This document shows positions 8,555 through 18,862 of a stretch of DNA of 64,000 nt, piece after piece. Origin of the DNA: Enterobacter kobei (GTDB lineage Bacteria; Pseudomonadota; Gammaproteobacteria; Enterobacterales; Enterobacteriaceae); the NCBI RefSeq assembly GCF_018323985.1, contig NZ_AP024590.1, positions 1,488,001 to 1,552,000 on the forward strand. The letters are read 5' to 3'. The position numbers were made by a program, and so were the translations under genes. Under the pieces are notes generated by a model, which made no database searches, was not told the DNA's origin, and worked only from the letters and a program-made list of their open reading frames with translations. Positions within the stretch are counted from its first letter, which is position 1; each line of letters opens with the position of its first letter.

Positions 8555-9283
8555 TTAGTCGTTTTGTGCTTTTGTATGCAGCATATAGTTAACGTCAACG
8601 CCCGGCGCGAGCTTGAATTTGTCCGTCAGCGGGTTGTAGTGCAGGCCGGTGATGTGGCATTCCTTTAGCACGGTTTCGTCTACCCAACCCAGCAATTCCG
8701 CCGGTTTGATGAACTTTTTCACGTCGTGCGTGCCTTTGGGCACCATGCGCAGCACGTATTCCGCGCCGACTACTGCCATCAGCCAGGCTTTCCTGTTGCG
8801 GTTAAGCGTGGAGAAGAAGACATGGCCGCCGGGTTTCACCAGTTTTGCACAGGCGTGCACTACCGATTGCGGATCGGGGACGTGCTCCAGCATCTCCATG
8901 CAGGTCACCACATCGTACTGCTGCGGATGGGCGGCGGCGTGCTCTTCTACGGTGCGCTGCACGTAGTCAACTTTTACGCCGGACTCCAGTCCATGCAGGC
9001 GTGCCACCTGGAGCGGTTCAAAGCCCATATCCAGCCCGGTGACGTTTGCGCCTTCGCGCGCCATGCTCTCCGCAAGGATACCGCCACCGCAGCCCACGTC
9101 CAGCACGGTCTTGCCAAACAGGCCACCGGCGCGTTCAGCAATATAGCCCAGGCGCAGCGGGTTAATACGGTGCAAGGGCTTAAACTCGCCTTCCAGATCC
9201 CACCAGCGGGAAGCGACCGCTTCAAATTTCGCGATTTCATCGTGGTCAACGTTGTGAGCCACCGACGGTTTTTCGGCATTCAT
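8555..9283 (-). CDS. ubiG: Ubiquinone biosynthesis O-methyltransferase
   Basis: 242 residues (E. coli 240). It performs both SAM-dependent O-methylations in ubiquinone synthesis. The class I methyltransferase motif VLDVGCGGGILAESM lies at about residues 60-74, and post-motif MEMLEHVPDP follows. The region VPKGTHDVKKFIKPAELL is the conserved UbiG membrane-associating segment. It is divergent from gyrA, 145 bp away, as in E. coli. Confidence 0.97.
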   Translation of the reverse strand: MNAEKPSVAHNVDHDEIAKFEAVASRWWDLEGEFKPLHRINPLRLGYIAERAGGLFGKTVLDVGCGGGILAESMAREGANVTGLDMGFEPLQVARLHGLESGVKVDYVQRTVEEHAAAHPQQYDVVTCMEMLEHVPDPQSVVHACAKLVKPGGHVFFSTLNRNRKAWLMAVVGAEYVLRMVPKGTHDVKKFIKPAELLGWVDETVLKECHITGLHYNPLTDKFKLAPGVDVNYMLHTKAQND

Positions 9284-9353
9284 GGGCGCTTTTACTCCTT
9301 TATCAACAAGACCGTGGAGTATATCAGGCCGTGGGCGCGAATAAACCGATTGG

Positions 9354-9384
9354 TTTACCTCTCACGCGCGGGCTGTGTTATAAT
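9354..9384 (+). promoter_or_regulatory. gyrA promoter
   Basis: A perfect TATAAT -10 hexamer at 9379-9384, with TTTACC at 9354-9359 as the likely -35. The surrounding bases closely resemble the E. coli gyrA promoter, which is activated by DNA relaxation. Confidence 0.75.
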
Positions 9385-9428
9385 TTGCGACCTTTGAATC
9401 CGGGATACAGTAGAGGGATAGCGGTTAC

Positions 9429-12065
9429 ATGAGCGACCTTGCGAGAGAAATTACACCGGTTAACATCGAGGAAGAGCTGAAGAGCTCCTATCTGGACTAT
9501 GCGATGTCGGTCATTGTTGGCCGTGCGCTGCCGGATGTCCGCGATGGCTTAAAACCGGTTCACCGTCGCGTATTATACGCCATGAACGTATTGGGCAATG
9601 ACTGGAACAAAGCCTACAAAAAATCTGCCCGCGTCGTCGGTGATGTCATCGGTAAATACCATCCTCATGGTGATACCGCGGTATATGACACTATCGTTCG
9701 TATGGCGCAGCCATTCTCCTTACGTTACATGCTGGTCGACGGCCAGGGTAACTTCGGTTCCGTAGACGGCGACTCCGCCGCAGCGATGCGTTATACGGAA
9801 ATCCGTATGTCGAAGATCGCCCACGAACTGATGGCCGATCTGGAAAAAGAAACCGTCGATTTTGTGGACAACTATGACGGCACGGAAAGAATTCCGGACG
9901 TTATGCCCACCAAAATCCCCAACCTGCTGGTTAACGGGGCATCCGGTATCGCCGTAGGTATGGCGACCAACATTCCGCCGCACAACCTGACGGAAGTGAT
10001 CAACGGCTGTCTGGCCTATATCGACGATGAAAACATCAGCGTCGAAGGCCTGATGGAGCACATCCCAGGGCCTGACTTCCCGACGTCCGCCATTATTAAT
10101 GGCCGTCGTGGTATTGAAGAGGCCTATCGTACCGGTCGCGGTAAAATCTACATTCGCGCGCGCGCGGAAGTGGAAGCCGATGCGAAAACCGGTCGCGAAA
10201 CCATTATCGTGCACGAAATTCCGTATCAGGTGAACAAAGCGCGCCTGATCGAGAAAATCGCCGAACTGGTAAAAGAAAAACGTCTGGAAGGCATCAGCGG
10301 CCTGCGCGACGAGTCCGATAAAGACGGTATGCGCATTGTCATTGAGATCAAACGCGATGCCGTGGGCGAAGTGGTGCTGAACAACCTCTATTCGCAGACC
10401 CAGATGCAGGTGTCCTTCGGTATCAACATGGTGGCACTGCACCACGGCCAGCCGAAGATCATGAACCTGAAAGACATTCTTTCAGCGTTCGTGCGCCACC
10501 GCCGTGAAGTGGTGACGCGTCGTACCATTTTCGAACTGCGTAAAGCCCGCGACCGTGCGCACATCCTCGAAGCGCTGGCCATTGCGCTGGCGAACATCGA
10601 CCCGATTATCGAGCTGATCCGCCGTGCGCCGACCCCGGCCGAAGCGAAAGCCGGTCTGGTGGCGCGCTCCTGGGAACTGGGCAACGTCTCCGCCATGCTG
10701 GAACGTGCGGGCGATGACGCTGCGCGTCCTGAGTGGCTGGAGCCGGAATTCGGCGTGCGTGACGGTCAGTACTATCTGACTGAACAGCAGGCACAGGCGA
10801 TTCTGGATCTGCGTTTGCAGAAACTGACTGGCCTTGAGCATGAAAAACTGCTCGACGAATACAAAGAACTGCTGGAACAGATCGCCGAACTGCTGCGCAT
10901 TCTGGGCAGCGCCGATCGTCTGATGGAAGTGATCCGCGAAGAGCTGGAACTGGTTCGTGAACAGTTTGGCGATGCGCGTCGCACCGAAATCACCGCGAAC
11001 ACCGCCGATATCAACATCGAAGATCTGATCAGCCAGGAAGACGTGGTCGTCACCCTGTCTCACCAGGGCTACGTGAAGTATCAGCCGCTGACGGATTACG
11101 AAGCGCAACGTCGTGGTGGTAAAGGTAAATCGGCTGCCCGTATTAAAGAAGAAGACTTTATCGATCGTCTGCTGGTGGCGAACACCCATGACACTATCCT
11201 CTGCTTCTCCAGCCGTGGCCGTCTGTACTGGATGAAAGTGTACCAGTTGCCGGAAGCGAGCCGTGGCGCACGTGGACGTCCTATCGTCAACCTGCTGCCG
11301 CTGGAAGCGAACGAACGTATCACCGCTATCCTGCCGGTACGCGAGTACGAAGAGGGCGTGAACGTCTTTATGGCGACCGCCAGCGGTACCGTGAAGAAAA
11401 CGGCGCTGACTGAATTCAGCCGTCCGCGCTCTGCCGGCATTATCGCGGTGAACCTGAACGAAGGCGACGAGTTGATTGGCGTTGACCTGACCTCCGGCTC
11501 TGACGAAGTGATGCTGTTCTCTGCCGCCGGTAAAGTGGTGCGCTTTAAAGAGAACGCCGTTCGCGCCATGGGTCGTACCGCGACCGGTGTGCGTGGTATC
11601 AAGCTGGCCGGCGAAGACAAAGTCGTGTCGCTTATCGTACCTAAAGGTGAGGGCGCTATTCTGACCGTCACCCAGAACGGCTACGGTAAACGTACGGCGG
11701 AAACGGAATACCCGACCAAGTCCCGTGGTACGCAGGGCGTTATCTCCATCAAAGTCACCGAGCGTAACGGCTCCGTGGTGGGTGCGGTGCAGGTGGCCGA
11801 CAGCGATCAGATCATGATGATCACCGATGCCGGTACGCTGGTGCGTACACGCGTGTCTGAAGTGAGCATTGTGGGTCGTAACACCCAGGGCGTGATCCTC
11901 ATCCGTACCGCGGAAGATGAGAACGTGGTGGGCCTGCAACGCGTGGCTGAGCCGGTGGATGAAGAAGAACTGGACGCCATCGACGGCAGTGCAGCGGAAG
12001 GCGACGATGAAATCGTGCCGGAAGCGGACACCGATGATGATGTCGCGGACGACGCTGACGAATAA
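9429..12065 (+). CDS. gyrA: DNA gyrase subunit A
   Basis: 878 residues (E. coli 875). It is the breakage-reunion subunit of gyrase, introducing negative supercoils with GyrB. The winged-helix/tower core holds catalytic Tyr122 (AAMRYTE), the C-terminal beta-pinwheel wraps DNA and contains the GyrA box QRRGGKGK, and an acidic tail (many Asp/Glu) closes the protein. The quinolone-resistance region reads HPHGDTAVYD: Thr at 83, Asp at 87. Thr83 is the usual residue in some genera such as C. freundii or K. aerogenes, so it should not be scored as a mutation without species context. Confidence 0.99.
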   Translation: MSDLAREITPVNIEEELKSSYLDYAMSVIVGRALPDVRDGLKPVHRRVLYAMNVLGNDWNKAYKKSARVVGDVIGKYHPHGDTAVYDTIVRMAQPFSLRYMLVDGQGNFGSVDGDSAAAMRYTEIRMSKIAHELMADLEKETVDFVDNYDGTERIPDVMPTKIPNLLVNGASGIAVGMATNIPPHNLTEVINGCLAYIDDENISVEGLMEHIPGPDFPTSAIINGRRGIEEAYRTGRGKIYIRARAEVEADAKTGRETIIVHEIPYQVNKARLIEKIAELVKEKRLEGISGLRDESDKDGMRIVIEIKRDAVGEVVLNNLYSQTQMQVSFGINMVALHHGQPKIMNLKDILSAFVRHRREVVTRRTIFELRKARDRAHILEALAIALANIDPIIELIRRAPTPAEAKAGLVARSWELGNVSAMLERAGDDAARPEWLEPEFGVRDGQYYLTEQQAQAILDLRLQKLTGLEHEKLLDEYKELLEQIAELLRILGSADRLMEVIREELELVREQFGDARRTEITANTADINIEDLISQEDVVVTLSHQGYVKYQPLTDYEAQRRGGKGKSAARIKEEDFIDRLLVANTHDTILCFSSRGRLYWMKVYQLPEASRGARGRPIVNLLPLEANERITAILPVREYEEGVNVFMATASGTVKKTALTEFSRPRSAGIIAVNLNEGDELIGVDLTSGSDEVMLFSAAGKVVRFKENAVRAMGRTATGVRGIKLAGEDKVVSLIVPKGEGAILTVTQNGYGKRTAETEYPTKSRGTQGVISIKVTERNGSVVGAVQVADSDQIMMITDAGTLVRTRVSEVSIVGRNTQGVILIRTAEDENVVGLQRVAEPVDEEELDAIDGSAAEGDDEIVPEADTDDDVADDADE

Positions 12066-12080
12066 TCGGCATTGTCGATA

Positions 12081-12107
12081 AAAGGGCCGGGCTTCCGGCC
12101 CTTTTTA
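12081..12107 (+). terminator. gyrA terminator
   Basis: Perfect 10-bp stem aaagggccgg / ccggcccttt around loop gctt, ending in a T run 15 nt after the gyrA stop. Confidence 0.92.
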
Positions 12108-12207
12108 TTGGCGCTTACCGCGTCATTTTCTTTAGCGTTGCGGGTATGGCGTTTTACCGCTACTTTATCCACATTCTTTTTACATTCTGCGGCGGAGCTT
12201 CGCCCCC

Positions 12208-15054
12208 TTGAAATACCTTGTTTCTTTCCGCACCACACTCAAAGTTTCACGATACCTGTTCCGGGCGCTGGCGATACTGCTCTGGCTGCTGATTGCCCTG
12301 TGCTCCGTGTTTTATATCGTCAACGCTTTGCAGAATAAAGAGTCCGAAATTCGCAAAGAACTTAATCTCAGTTCTGAGCAGGCGCAACGCTACGTGCAGC
12401 GCACCTCAGACGTCATGAAAGAGCTTAAGTACATCGCCGAAAATCGCCTGACCGCTGAAAACGGCATCATGGCGTCACGGGGACCCAACGCCCGCAATGA
12501 CGTACCGGAATTTGCGCCGCTGTTTGCGGATTCTGACTGTTCGGCCATGGGGAATACCTGGCGCGGATCGCTGGAATCACTGGCGTGGTTTATGCGCTAC
12601 TGGCGCGATAATTTCTCGGCGGCCTACGAACTGAACCGCGTTTTCCTGATTGGCAATGAATCGCTGTGTATGGCGGATTTCGGCCTGCGCAACGTGCCGC
12701 TGGAGCGCGAAACGGCGCTGAAAAGCCTCCATGAGCGCATCCTGAAATACCGCAATGCCCCGCAGGAAGAGCGCGGCAATAATATTTTCTGGATGAGCCA
12801 GGGACCGCGTCCGGGCATCGGCTATTTCTATGCCTTAACGCCGGTATTTCTGGGCAACCGCCTGCAGGCGCTGCTCGGCTCCGAGCAGACTATCCGTATG
12901 GATAACTTCTACACGCCGGGTAATCTGCCGGTGGGCGTGACCATCCTTGATGAGAACGGTCATCCGCTCATCTCGCTGACCGGCCCGGAAAATGATCTGG
13001 AAATCGATCCGGCCTGGGTCCAGGAGCGCACCTGGTTTGGGTATTCATCCGGCTTCCGCGACCTGGTGCTGAAAAAGAGCCTGCCGCCGTCTTCGCTGAG
13101 CGTGATCTACTCCGTACCCGTCGATCTGGTGCTGGAGCGCGTGCGCATGCTGATCCTCAACGCGGTATTGCTGAACGTGCTGGTGGGGATTGCGCTCTTT
13201 ACCCTGACGCGCATGTATGAACGGCGGATATTTATTCCCGCCGAGGCGGATGCCCAGCGTCTGGAAGAGCACGAGCAGTTTAACCGTAAGATTGTCGCTT
13301 CGGCACCAGTGGGGATCTGTATTCTGCGTACCCTTGACGGCACCAACATCCTCAGTAACGAGCTGGCGCATAACTACCTCAATATGCTTACCCATGAGGA
13401 CCGGCAGCGGCTGACGCAGATTATTTGCGGCCAGCAGGTAAACTTTGTTGATGTACTGACCAGCAACAATACCAATTTGCAGATCAGCTTCGTGCACTCC
13501 CGCTATCGCAACGAAAACGTGGCAATCTGCGTGCTGGTGGACGTCAGCGCGCGCGTCAAGATGGAAGAGTCGTTGCAGGATATGGCGCAGGCGGCCGAGC
13601 AGGCCAGCCAGTCGAAATCCATGTTCCTTGCCACCGTCAGCCATGAACTGCGTACGCCGCTGTACGGTATTATCGGGAACCTTGACCTGCTGCAAACGAA
13701 AGAGCTGCCGAAGGGTGTGGATCGTCTGGTGACGGCGATGAACAACTCTTCCAGCCTGCTTTTGAAAATCATCAGCGATATTCTCGACTTCTCCAAAATT
13801 GAATCGGAGCAGCTGAAAATCGAACCGCGCGAGTTTTCGCCGCGGGAACTGATGAGCCATATCACCGCCAACTATCTGCCGCTGGTGGTGCGTAAACAGC
13901 TCGGCCTGTATTGCTTTATCGAGCCGGACGTGCCGGTGGCGCTGCAGGGCGATCCGATGCGTCTGCAACAGGTGATCTCCAACCTGCTGAGCAACGCCAT
14001 TAAGTTCACCGACGTCGGCTGCATTATTTTGCATGTGGAGCGCGCCGGGGATTATCTGCGCATTCGGGTGCGGGATACCGGCGTGGGGATCCCGGGTAAA
14101 GAAGTCGTGAAACTGTTCGATCCCTTCTTCCAGGTGGGGACCGGCGTGCAGCGTAACTTCCAGGGGACAGGGCTGGGACTGGCGATCTGTGAGAAGCTGA
14201 TCAGCATGATGGACGGCGATATTTCGGTCGATACCGAGCCGGGCATGGGCAGTCAGTTCTCGGTGCGTATTCCGCTTTATGCCGCCCAGCCAGCGCAGCC
14301 GCTTGACGTGGACGGTCTGAAGAAAACCACCTGCTGGCTGGCGGTGCGTAATGCCGCCCTGAGCGGATTTATTGATTCGCTGCTGACCCACAACGGCATT
14401 CGCGTGTTGCGTTACGACGGGCAGACGCCGGGGGCAAACGACACCTTAATCACTGACGATGAGCTGGATGCGCCGTGGCCGGGCCGCGCCACCATTACCT
14501 TCTGCCGTCGCCATATCGGTATTCCGCAGGAGCGCGCCGCGGGACAGTGGATGCACAGCGTGGCCTCGCCGCATGAGCTGATCGCCTTGCTGGCACGTAT
14601 CTACAGCATCACCGTGGAAAATAACGACGCGTCGCGTGCGCTGCAGTTACCGGATTCGCTGGTCGCCAGCAATGACGACATGATGATCCTGGTGGTGGAT
14701 GACCATCCGATTAACCGTCGCCTGCTGGCGGATCAGCTCGGTTCGCTGGGCTATCAGTGCAAGACGGCGAACGATGGCGTCGATGCCCTCAATGTGCTGA
14801 GCAAAAACCACATCGACATCATTTTAAGCGACGTGAACATGCCGAACATGGATGGCTATCGTCTGACGCAGCGTATCCGCCAGCTTGGGTTGACGCTGCC
14901 GGTGATCGGCGTGACGGCGAATGCGCTGGCAGAAGAGAAACAGCGGTGTCTGGAGTCAGGAATGGACAGCTGTCTCTCGAAGCCGGTAACGCTTGATGTG
15001 ATCCAGCAGACGCTGGCGGTCTATGCGGAGCGGGTGAGAAAAGCGCGGGGATAA
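12208..15054 (+). CDS. rcsC: Hybrid sensor histidine kinase of the Rcs phosphorelay
   Basis: 948 residues (E. coli 949), with a TTG start preceded by GGCGGAG at 12191-12197; the N-terminus MKYLVSFRTTLK matches E. coli. It has two membrane helices (about 20-40 and 313-335) flanking a periplasmic domain, and a PAS-like linker. The HisKA domain carries the phospho-acceptor His in FLATVSHELRTPLYG (about residue 478), followed by an HATPase domain. An RcsC-specific ABL domain precedes a C-terminal receiver with the Asp in LSDVNMPNMDGY (about 874). It senses envelope stress relayed by RcsF/IgaA and passes phosphate to RcsD. It is convergent with rcsB. Confidence 0.98.
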   Translation: MKYLVSFRTTLKVSRYLFRALAILLWLLIALCSVFYIVNALQNKESEIRKELNLSSEQAQRYVQRTSDVMKELKYIAENRLTAENGIMASRGPNARNDVPEFAPLFADSDCSAMGNTWRGSLESLAWFMRYWRDNFSAAYELNRVFLIGNESLCMADFGLRNVPLERETALKSLHERILKYRNAPQEERGNNIFWMSQGPRPGIGYFYALTPVFLGNRLQALLGSEQTIRMDNFYTPGNLPVGVTILDENGHPLISLTGPENDLEIDPAWVQERTWFGYSSGFRDLVLKKSLPPSSLSVIYSVPVDLVLERVRMLILNAVLLNVLVGIALFTLTRMYERRIFIPAEADAQRLEEHEQFNRKIVASAPVGICILRTLDGTNILSNELAHNYLNMLTHEDRQRLTQIICGQQVNFVDVLTSNNTNLQISFVHSRYRNENVAICVLVDVSARVKMEESLQDMAQAAEQASQSKSMFLATVSHELRTPLYGIIGNLDLLQTKELPKGVDRLVTAMNNSSSLLLKIISDILDFSKIESEQLKIEPREFSPRELMSHITANYLPLVVRKQLGLYCFIEPDVPVALQGDPMRLQQVISNLLSNAIKFTDVGCIILHVERAGDYLRIRVRDTGVGIPGKEVVKLFDPFFQVGTGVQRNFQGTGLGLAICEKLISMMDGDISVDTEPGMGSQFSVRIPLYAAQPAQPLDVDGLKKTTCWLAVRNAALSGFIDSLLTHNGIRVLRYDGQTPGANDTLITDDELDAPWPGRATITFCRRHIGIPQERAAGQWMHSVASPHELIALLARIYSITVENNDASRALQLPDSLVASNDDMMILVVDDHPINRRLLADQLGSLGYQCKTANDGVDALNVLSKNHIDIILSDVNMPNMDGYRLTQRIRQLGLTLPVIGVTANALAEEKQRCLESGMDSCLSKPVTLDVIQQTLAVYAERVRKARG

Positions 15055-15063
15055 AGCAGAAAA

Positions 15064-15094
15064 TGACGTTACCTCGCACAGCGGGGTAACGTCA
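15064..15094. terminator. Inverted repeat between rcsC and rcsB, probable rcsB terminator
   Basis: tgacgttacc / ggtaacgtca (10 bp) with an inner cgc/gcg stem. On the minus strand the stem is followed by TTTTC, so it best serves rcsB; no T run follows on the rcsC side. Confidence 0.7.
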
Positions 15095-15103
15095 GTAAGA
15101 ACA

Positions 15104-15757
15104 TTACTCTTTGGTATCCGCGGCGCTTAGCGTAACGGATGAGAGGTAGTTGAGCAGGGCAATATCGTTTTCCACACCCAGCTTCATCATCGCCGACTTC
15201 TTCTGGCTACTGATGGTTTTAATGCTGCGGTTCAGCTTCTTGGCGATCTCTGTTACCAGGAAACCTTCCGCGAACAGACGCAGCACTTCGCTCTCTTTCG
15301 GAGACAGGCGTTTGTCGCCATAGCCACCCGCGCTGATTTTTTCCAGCAGACGGGAGACGCTCTCCGGGGTAAATTTCTTACCTTTCTGCAAGGCGGCCAG
15401 CGCTTTCGGCAGATCGGTTGGCGCACCCTGTTTTAACACAATCCCTTCGATATCCAGCTCCAGTACGGCGCTTAAAATAGCAGGGTTGTTGTTCATGGTC
15501 AGCACAATCACTGACAGGTTAGGGAAATGGCGCTTAATATATTTAATCAGGGTGATCCCGTCACCGTACTTGTCGCCGGGCATGGAAAGATCGGTAATCA
15601 GTACATGGGCATCAAGCTTGGGAAGGTTATTGATCAGCTGTGTAGAATCTTCAAATTCACCGACTACATTCACCCACTCGATTTGTTCGAGAGATTTGCG
15701 AATACCGAACAGTACGATCGGATGGTCATCGGCAATAATTACGTTCATATTGTTCAT
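15104..15757 (-). CDS. rcsB: Rcs response regulator, LuxR/FixJ family
   Basis: 217 residues (E. coli 216). The N-terminal receiver has the acidic pocket IIADDH and the phospho-Asp in LITDLSMPGDKYGDG (Asp56). The C-terminal LuxR-type helix-turn-helix includes LSPKESEVLRLFAEGFLVTEIA. It is phosphorylated by the RcsD HPt domain and controls colanic acid capsule, motility, cell division and many envelope genes, alone or with RcsA, BglJ or GadE. It lies 17 nt downstream of rcsD. Confidence 0.99.
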   Translation of the reverse strand: MNNMNVIIADDHPIVLFGIRKSLEQIEWVNVVGEFEDSTQLINNLPKLDAHVLITDLSMPGDKYGDGITLIKYIKRHFPNLSVIVLTMNNNPAILSAVLELDIEGIVLKQGAPTDLPKALAALQKGKKFTPESVSRLLEKISAGGYGDKRLSPKESEVLRLFAEGFLVTEIAKKLNRSIKTISSQKKSAMMKLGVENDIALLNYLSSVTLSAADTKE

Positions 15758-15774
15758 GTATAAGGCTACCTTGC

Positions 15775-18441
15775 TTACAGCAAGCTTTTGACATAATCGT
15801 CAATGTCGCTGATGTTTTTTTCTATGCCTGGAACATCGTTCTCATGAATGACATGTTCCAGCGTTTCACATAACTGTTTGCCGGGTACCAGGTTAAGCAT
15901 GGCAAACACCCCTTTCAGGCGGTGCGCCGTCTGCGCCAGCGCGGCTATGTCGCGTGCGGCCGATTCAGTATACAACCTCTTAACATCGTCGGGTACTGTA
16001 TCAACAAACAGCGCATAATAGCCGCTGGCATGGAGTTCGGCATTTTCATTGCCCCCGTGCGGGGACTCCGGAACATCTTCCTGTGCCAGTTGCTCTTCAA
16101 TGAGCTGCAATATCGCTTCCTGCATTGCATTACTCATATTAAAGTTCACGCGCCACTGGCCGGGGCCGATTTTACGCGAGCCGGGCTCATCATCGCTTAA
16201 AAGCAAGCCCGGGGCAGTAAGATTAGACGGATTATCCGTTAAAAAGAGATCATATTCTTGACTCGCCAGGCGTTCGTCCGGGGTAATGCAGCTTGCGCCC
16301 CAATTTTCCAGCTGGCGTACCACGATATTACGAATATCACTGGAGGTAATATCAATCATGGCGATGACATCATCCAGTAATTTCTCTTCTTCATCCTCTG
16401 CCTGAGGGCGTGCATCCATTTTAACGTGTAAAGAATAGCGTGTTCCTAAACTTTCACGCGCTTTAATATTTAAATGACCGCCAAGTTTACGCGCTAGCTG
16501 ATCGCACAGCCAGAAGGTGAGGGCATTGGCTTTGCCAAAACGATCTTCCTGCGTGTCATTGAGGAACGGGAAGTGCAGATTATCCACTTCGCTCGTCGTC
16601 ACCCCTTCGCCGGTATCAAGGATACGGAAGGTCAGACGATCGCCGGCGGATTCGTCAGCGTCCACCTCAAGGGTGATTTTGCCGATCTGTGTGGTGGTCA
16701 CCGCGTACTGAATGAGCATGGTCAGGATGCGCAGTAAGGCCTCACGATCGCCATAACGCTGTTCATTGGCGGGCAGATGGTTGTTAATCAGCAACTGCAA
16801 CCCTTTACGCTTCACCACCGGCAACACTGCTGGCACCACTTCATCGATCAGATCCTGAATCGAGAACTGGCTGGCGGCGCTTTTCCAGCCGTCGTTTTCC
16901 AGCAGGTTAGCAAGCTGGATCTCGTCCACCAGACGCACCAGCTGGTCTGCCTGCTGCGCCAGTTTCTGGCCTTCTTCGTTATTCACCGCCGCCGCGTCCT
17001 GCGCCAGCTTCTTCGCCGGTAGCGCCAGGGCTTCGCCAATATGCTGCATAAAGGCCGCGCGGCCATGCTGGTTTTTCTCATACAGACGCTGTGCCTGCTT
17101 GAGCTTTTTATTGACCAGCACTTCCCGATCCTGATCGCGAATGACAAAAATCTGCGTGCGCGGGGAGACCTGGCTGCGGAACTGGCGGATCTCATAGAGT
17201 TCGTTGTTTACCGTCGCCTGGATGACGCCCTGATGCTGATCCGCCATGCTGGTGATGTTCTGCAAATTCAGGTGCGGCAATAAATGGTCGGCGATCTTAT
17301 TGCTGATCACCGTGCGGTTGGCTTCCTGATCGTGCACCAGCAGCCCCAGCGGCAGCACAGAAACAATCTCTTCATTAATAGCCCGCAGCATGCGCAGCTC
17401 ATTGTTCGCACCGGGGAGGGCGGCGTTTTCGCTCAGACGCCCCGGCTGGTGGCGGAAGGTGGTATAACCAAACAGCGCCAGCGCCAGCAGACCAATATTC
17501 AGTAGCAGCGGCAACAGGATGTTTTGCAGCGTATCCAGCAGCAGGGTGCCAAAGGGCACTTCCCATACCAGACGCATACCGGTGGAGTTGAGCGACGACG
17601 AGATCTCAATCTGCGAACTGTTGAAATTCACCGACGCGCTGTCGGCCATCTCTTTATCGGAGGTGCGCAGGGTGTTCTGCGAGGCGTCGCTTTCCAGACG
17701 GAAACTGTCCAGCACCATATCCGGCGGGATCAAATCGTTAATCGGCAGATCAAAGGCGACGACCGTCGCAAGATGCCCCGGCTGATTAAAGGTGGTGCGC
17801 AGCGTGAAGTAGTGGCCGTTTTGCCAGGTCAGACGACGTAACGGCGAAAAGCTCTCACGTTCATCAAGGGCGTTGGCCTGTTGCAGCATCTCTGCACGAC
17901 GGGCGTCGACGATAGTGCCGATGGTGGACTCTTTAAAGCCGGACGACAGATCTTTCAGCGGCAGCGTGGAAACCAGGATCATACTGTTATCCTGGCCGTT
18001 CAGATAATACATCGACCAGGGAACGGTTTCCGCGCCCCACAGCGTATCCAGATAAGTAGAAATGCGCTGGGTCATCTCCAGCGTCGAGCTGTCATGGGAG
18101 CCGAAGATCAGCGCTTCGGTTTTACGCCGCGGCTTCTCCAGATAGTAAACATCCTGCTTTAAGCGGGTTTCCTGCAAACCATCCGCCGGTAAGGCAGGCG
18201 CGGCGGCAATGTTGTCGTAGATCTGCCAGGTAGCATAGCGCCAGGTGTCGATGCGCTTATGCATGGCATGGGTTATATCAACGACCTGATAGCTTTTATC
18301 CTTCAGCCAGGCATTGACGGCGCTTTGCACCATTACGCCCATGGTGACCAGCAGTACGATGATCAGCAGAAGAAAGAAACGGGTAATGCTGCCCGGTATC
18401 AGGGAAAATTTTCCAGGGATCATTGCGTCAGATCGACTCAT
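15775..18441 (-). CDS. rcsD: Rcs phosphotransferase (HPt) membrane protein
   Basis: 888 residues (E. coli 890). Membrane helices at about 20-40 and 305-330 enclose a periplasmic domain. The cytoplasmic half has a degenerate histidine-kinase/ATPase-like region and a C-terminal HPt domain with the phosphorylatable His in ALAQTAHRLKGVFAML (about residue 840). It passes phosphate from RcsC to RcsB and is regulated by contact with IgaA. It is first of rcsDB. The start at 18441 gives an N-terminus that diverges from E. coli only before FSLIPGSITRFFLLL. Confidence 0.98.
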   Translation of the reverse strand: MSRSDAMIPGKFSLIPGSITRFFLLLIIVLLVTMGVMVQSAVNAWLKDKSYQVVDITHAMHKRIDTWRYATWQIYDNIAAAPALPADGLQETRLKQDVYYLEKPRRKTEALIFGSHDSSTLEMTQRISTYLDTLWGAETVPWSMYYLNGQDNSMILVSTLPLKDLSSGFKESTIGTIVDARRAEMLQQANALDERESFSPLRRLTWQNGHYFTLRTTFNQPGHLATVVAFDLPINDLIPPDMVLDSFRLESDASQNTLRTSDKEMADSASVNFNSSQIEISSSLNSTGMRLVWEVPFGTLLLDTLQNILLPLLLNIGLLALALFGYTTFRHQPGRLSENAALPGANNELRMLRAINEEIVSVLPLGLLVHDQEANRTVISNKIADHLLPHLNLQNITSMADQHQGVIQATVNNELYEIRQFRSQVSPRTQIFVIRDQDREVLVNKKLKQAQRLYEKNQHGRAAFMQHIGEALALPAKKLAQDAAAVNNEEGQKLAQQADQLVRLVDEIQLANLLENDGWKSAASQFSIQDLIDEVVPAVLPVVKRKGLQLLINNHLPANEQRYGDREALLRILTMLIQYAVTTTQIGKITLEVDADESAGDRLTFRILDTGEGVTTSEVDNLHFPFLNDTQEDRFGKANALTFWLCDQLARKLGGHLNIKARESLGTRYSLHVKMDARPQAEDEEEKLLDDVIAMIDITSSDIRNIVVRQLENWGASCITPDERLASQEYDLFLTDNPSNLTAPGLLLSDDEPGSRKIGPGQWRVNFNMSNAMQEAILQLIEEQLAQEDVPESPHGGNENAELHASGYYALFVDTVPDDVKRLYTESAARDIAALAQTAHRLKGVFAMLNLVPGKQLCETLEHVIHENDVPGIEKNISDIDDYVKSLL

Positions 18442-18862
18442 TAGTGTGTGTAACCCGTTATGACAACACGCGAAGAAAAAGCCATTTATCGCCTTTCGTA
18501 AGACTAAGACAGGTGACTACCGCACCGTTCGCGCCTGCGTCGGGCTTGTAGTTGTTATGTTACACGGCAGTGTACAGCAGGCAGTATAAAGCCTAATGAA
18601 TGAATTTCCAGACTCTCGTGCAGGTAAAGGCAGCGGGACGGGACGAAAAAACGCGACGCCTCAGCGAAGCGATAAAAAGCGTACGCTTTATCGCCCGTTG
18701 TCAGGTTATTTAGTCTGAAAAGTCAGGATATAGCACTTTTAATCAAGAAATTAATCTTCCGGATGTAGCAATAAGCCGCTTCGCCCGCCCTAAGTGATTA
18801 ATTAATAGTCATTATAATTTACTTACGGTATCGCTTTGTAACAGCTTCACGGAACGAAACGC
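18442..18862. other. rcsD upstream region with a strong inverted repeat
   Basis: 421 bp without a gene between rcsD and micF. The rcsD promoter must lie at its left end. At 18669-18694 is the inverted repeat gcgataaa / tttatcgc around the self-complementary core aagcgtacgc. No T run follows, and I assign no function. Confidence 0.5.

Noticed and set aside
9429..12065. GyrA Thr83 as an acquired quinolone-resistance mutation
   Set aside because: Thr83 is the native residue in several genera of this family.
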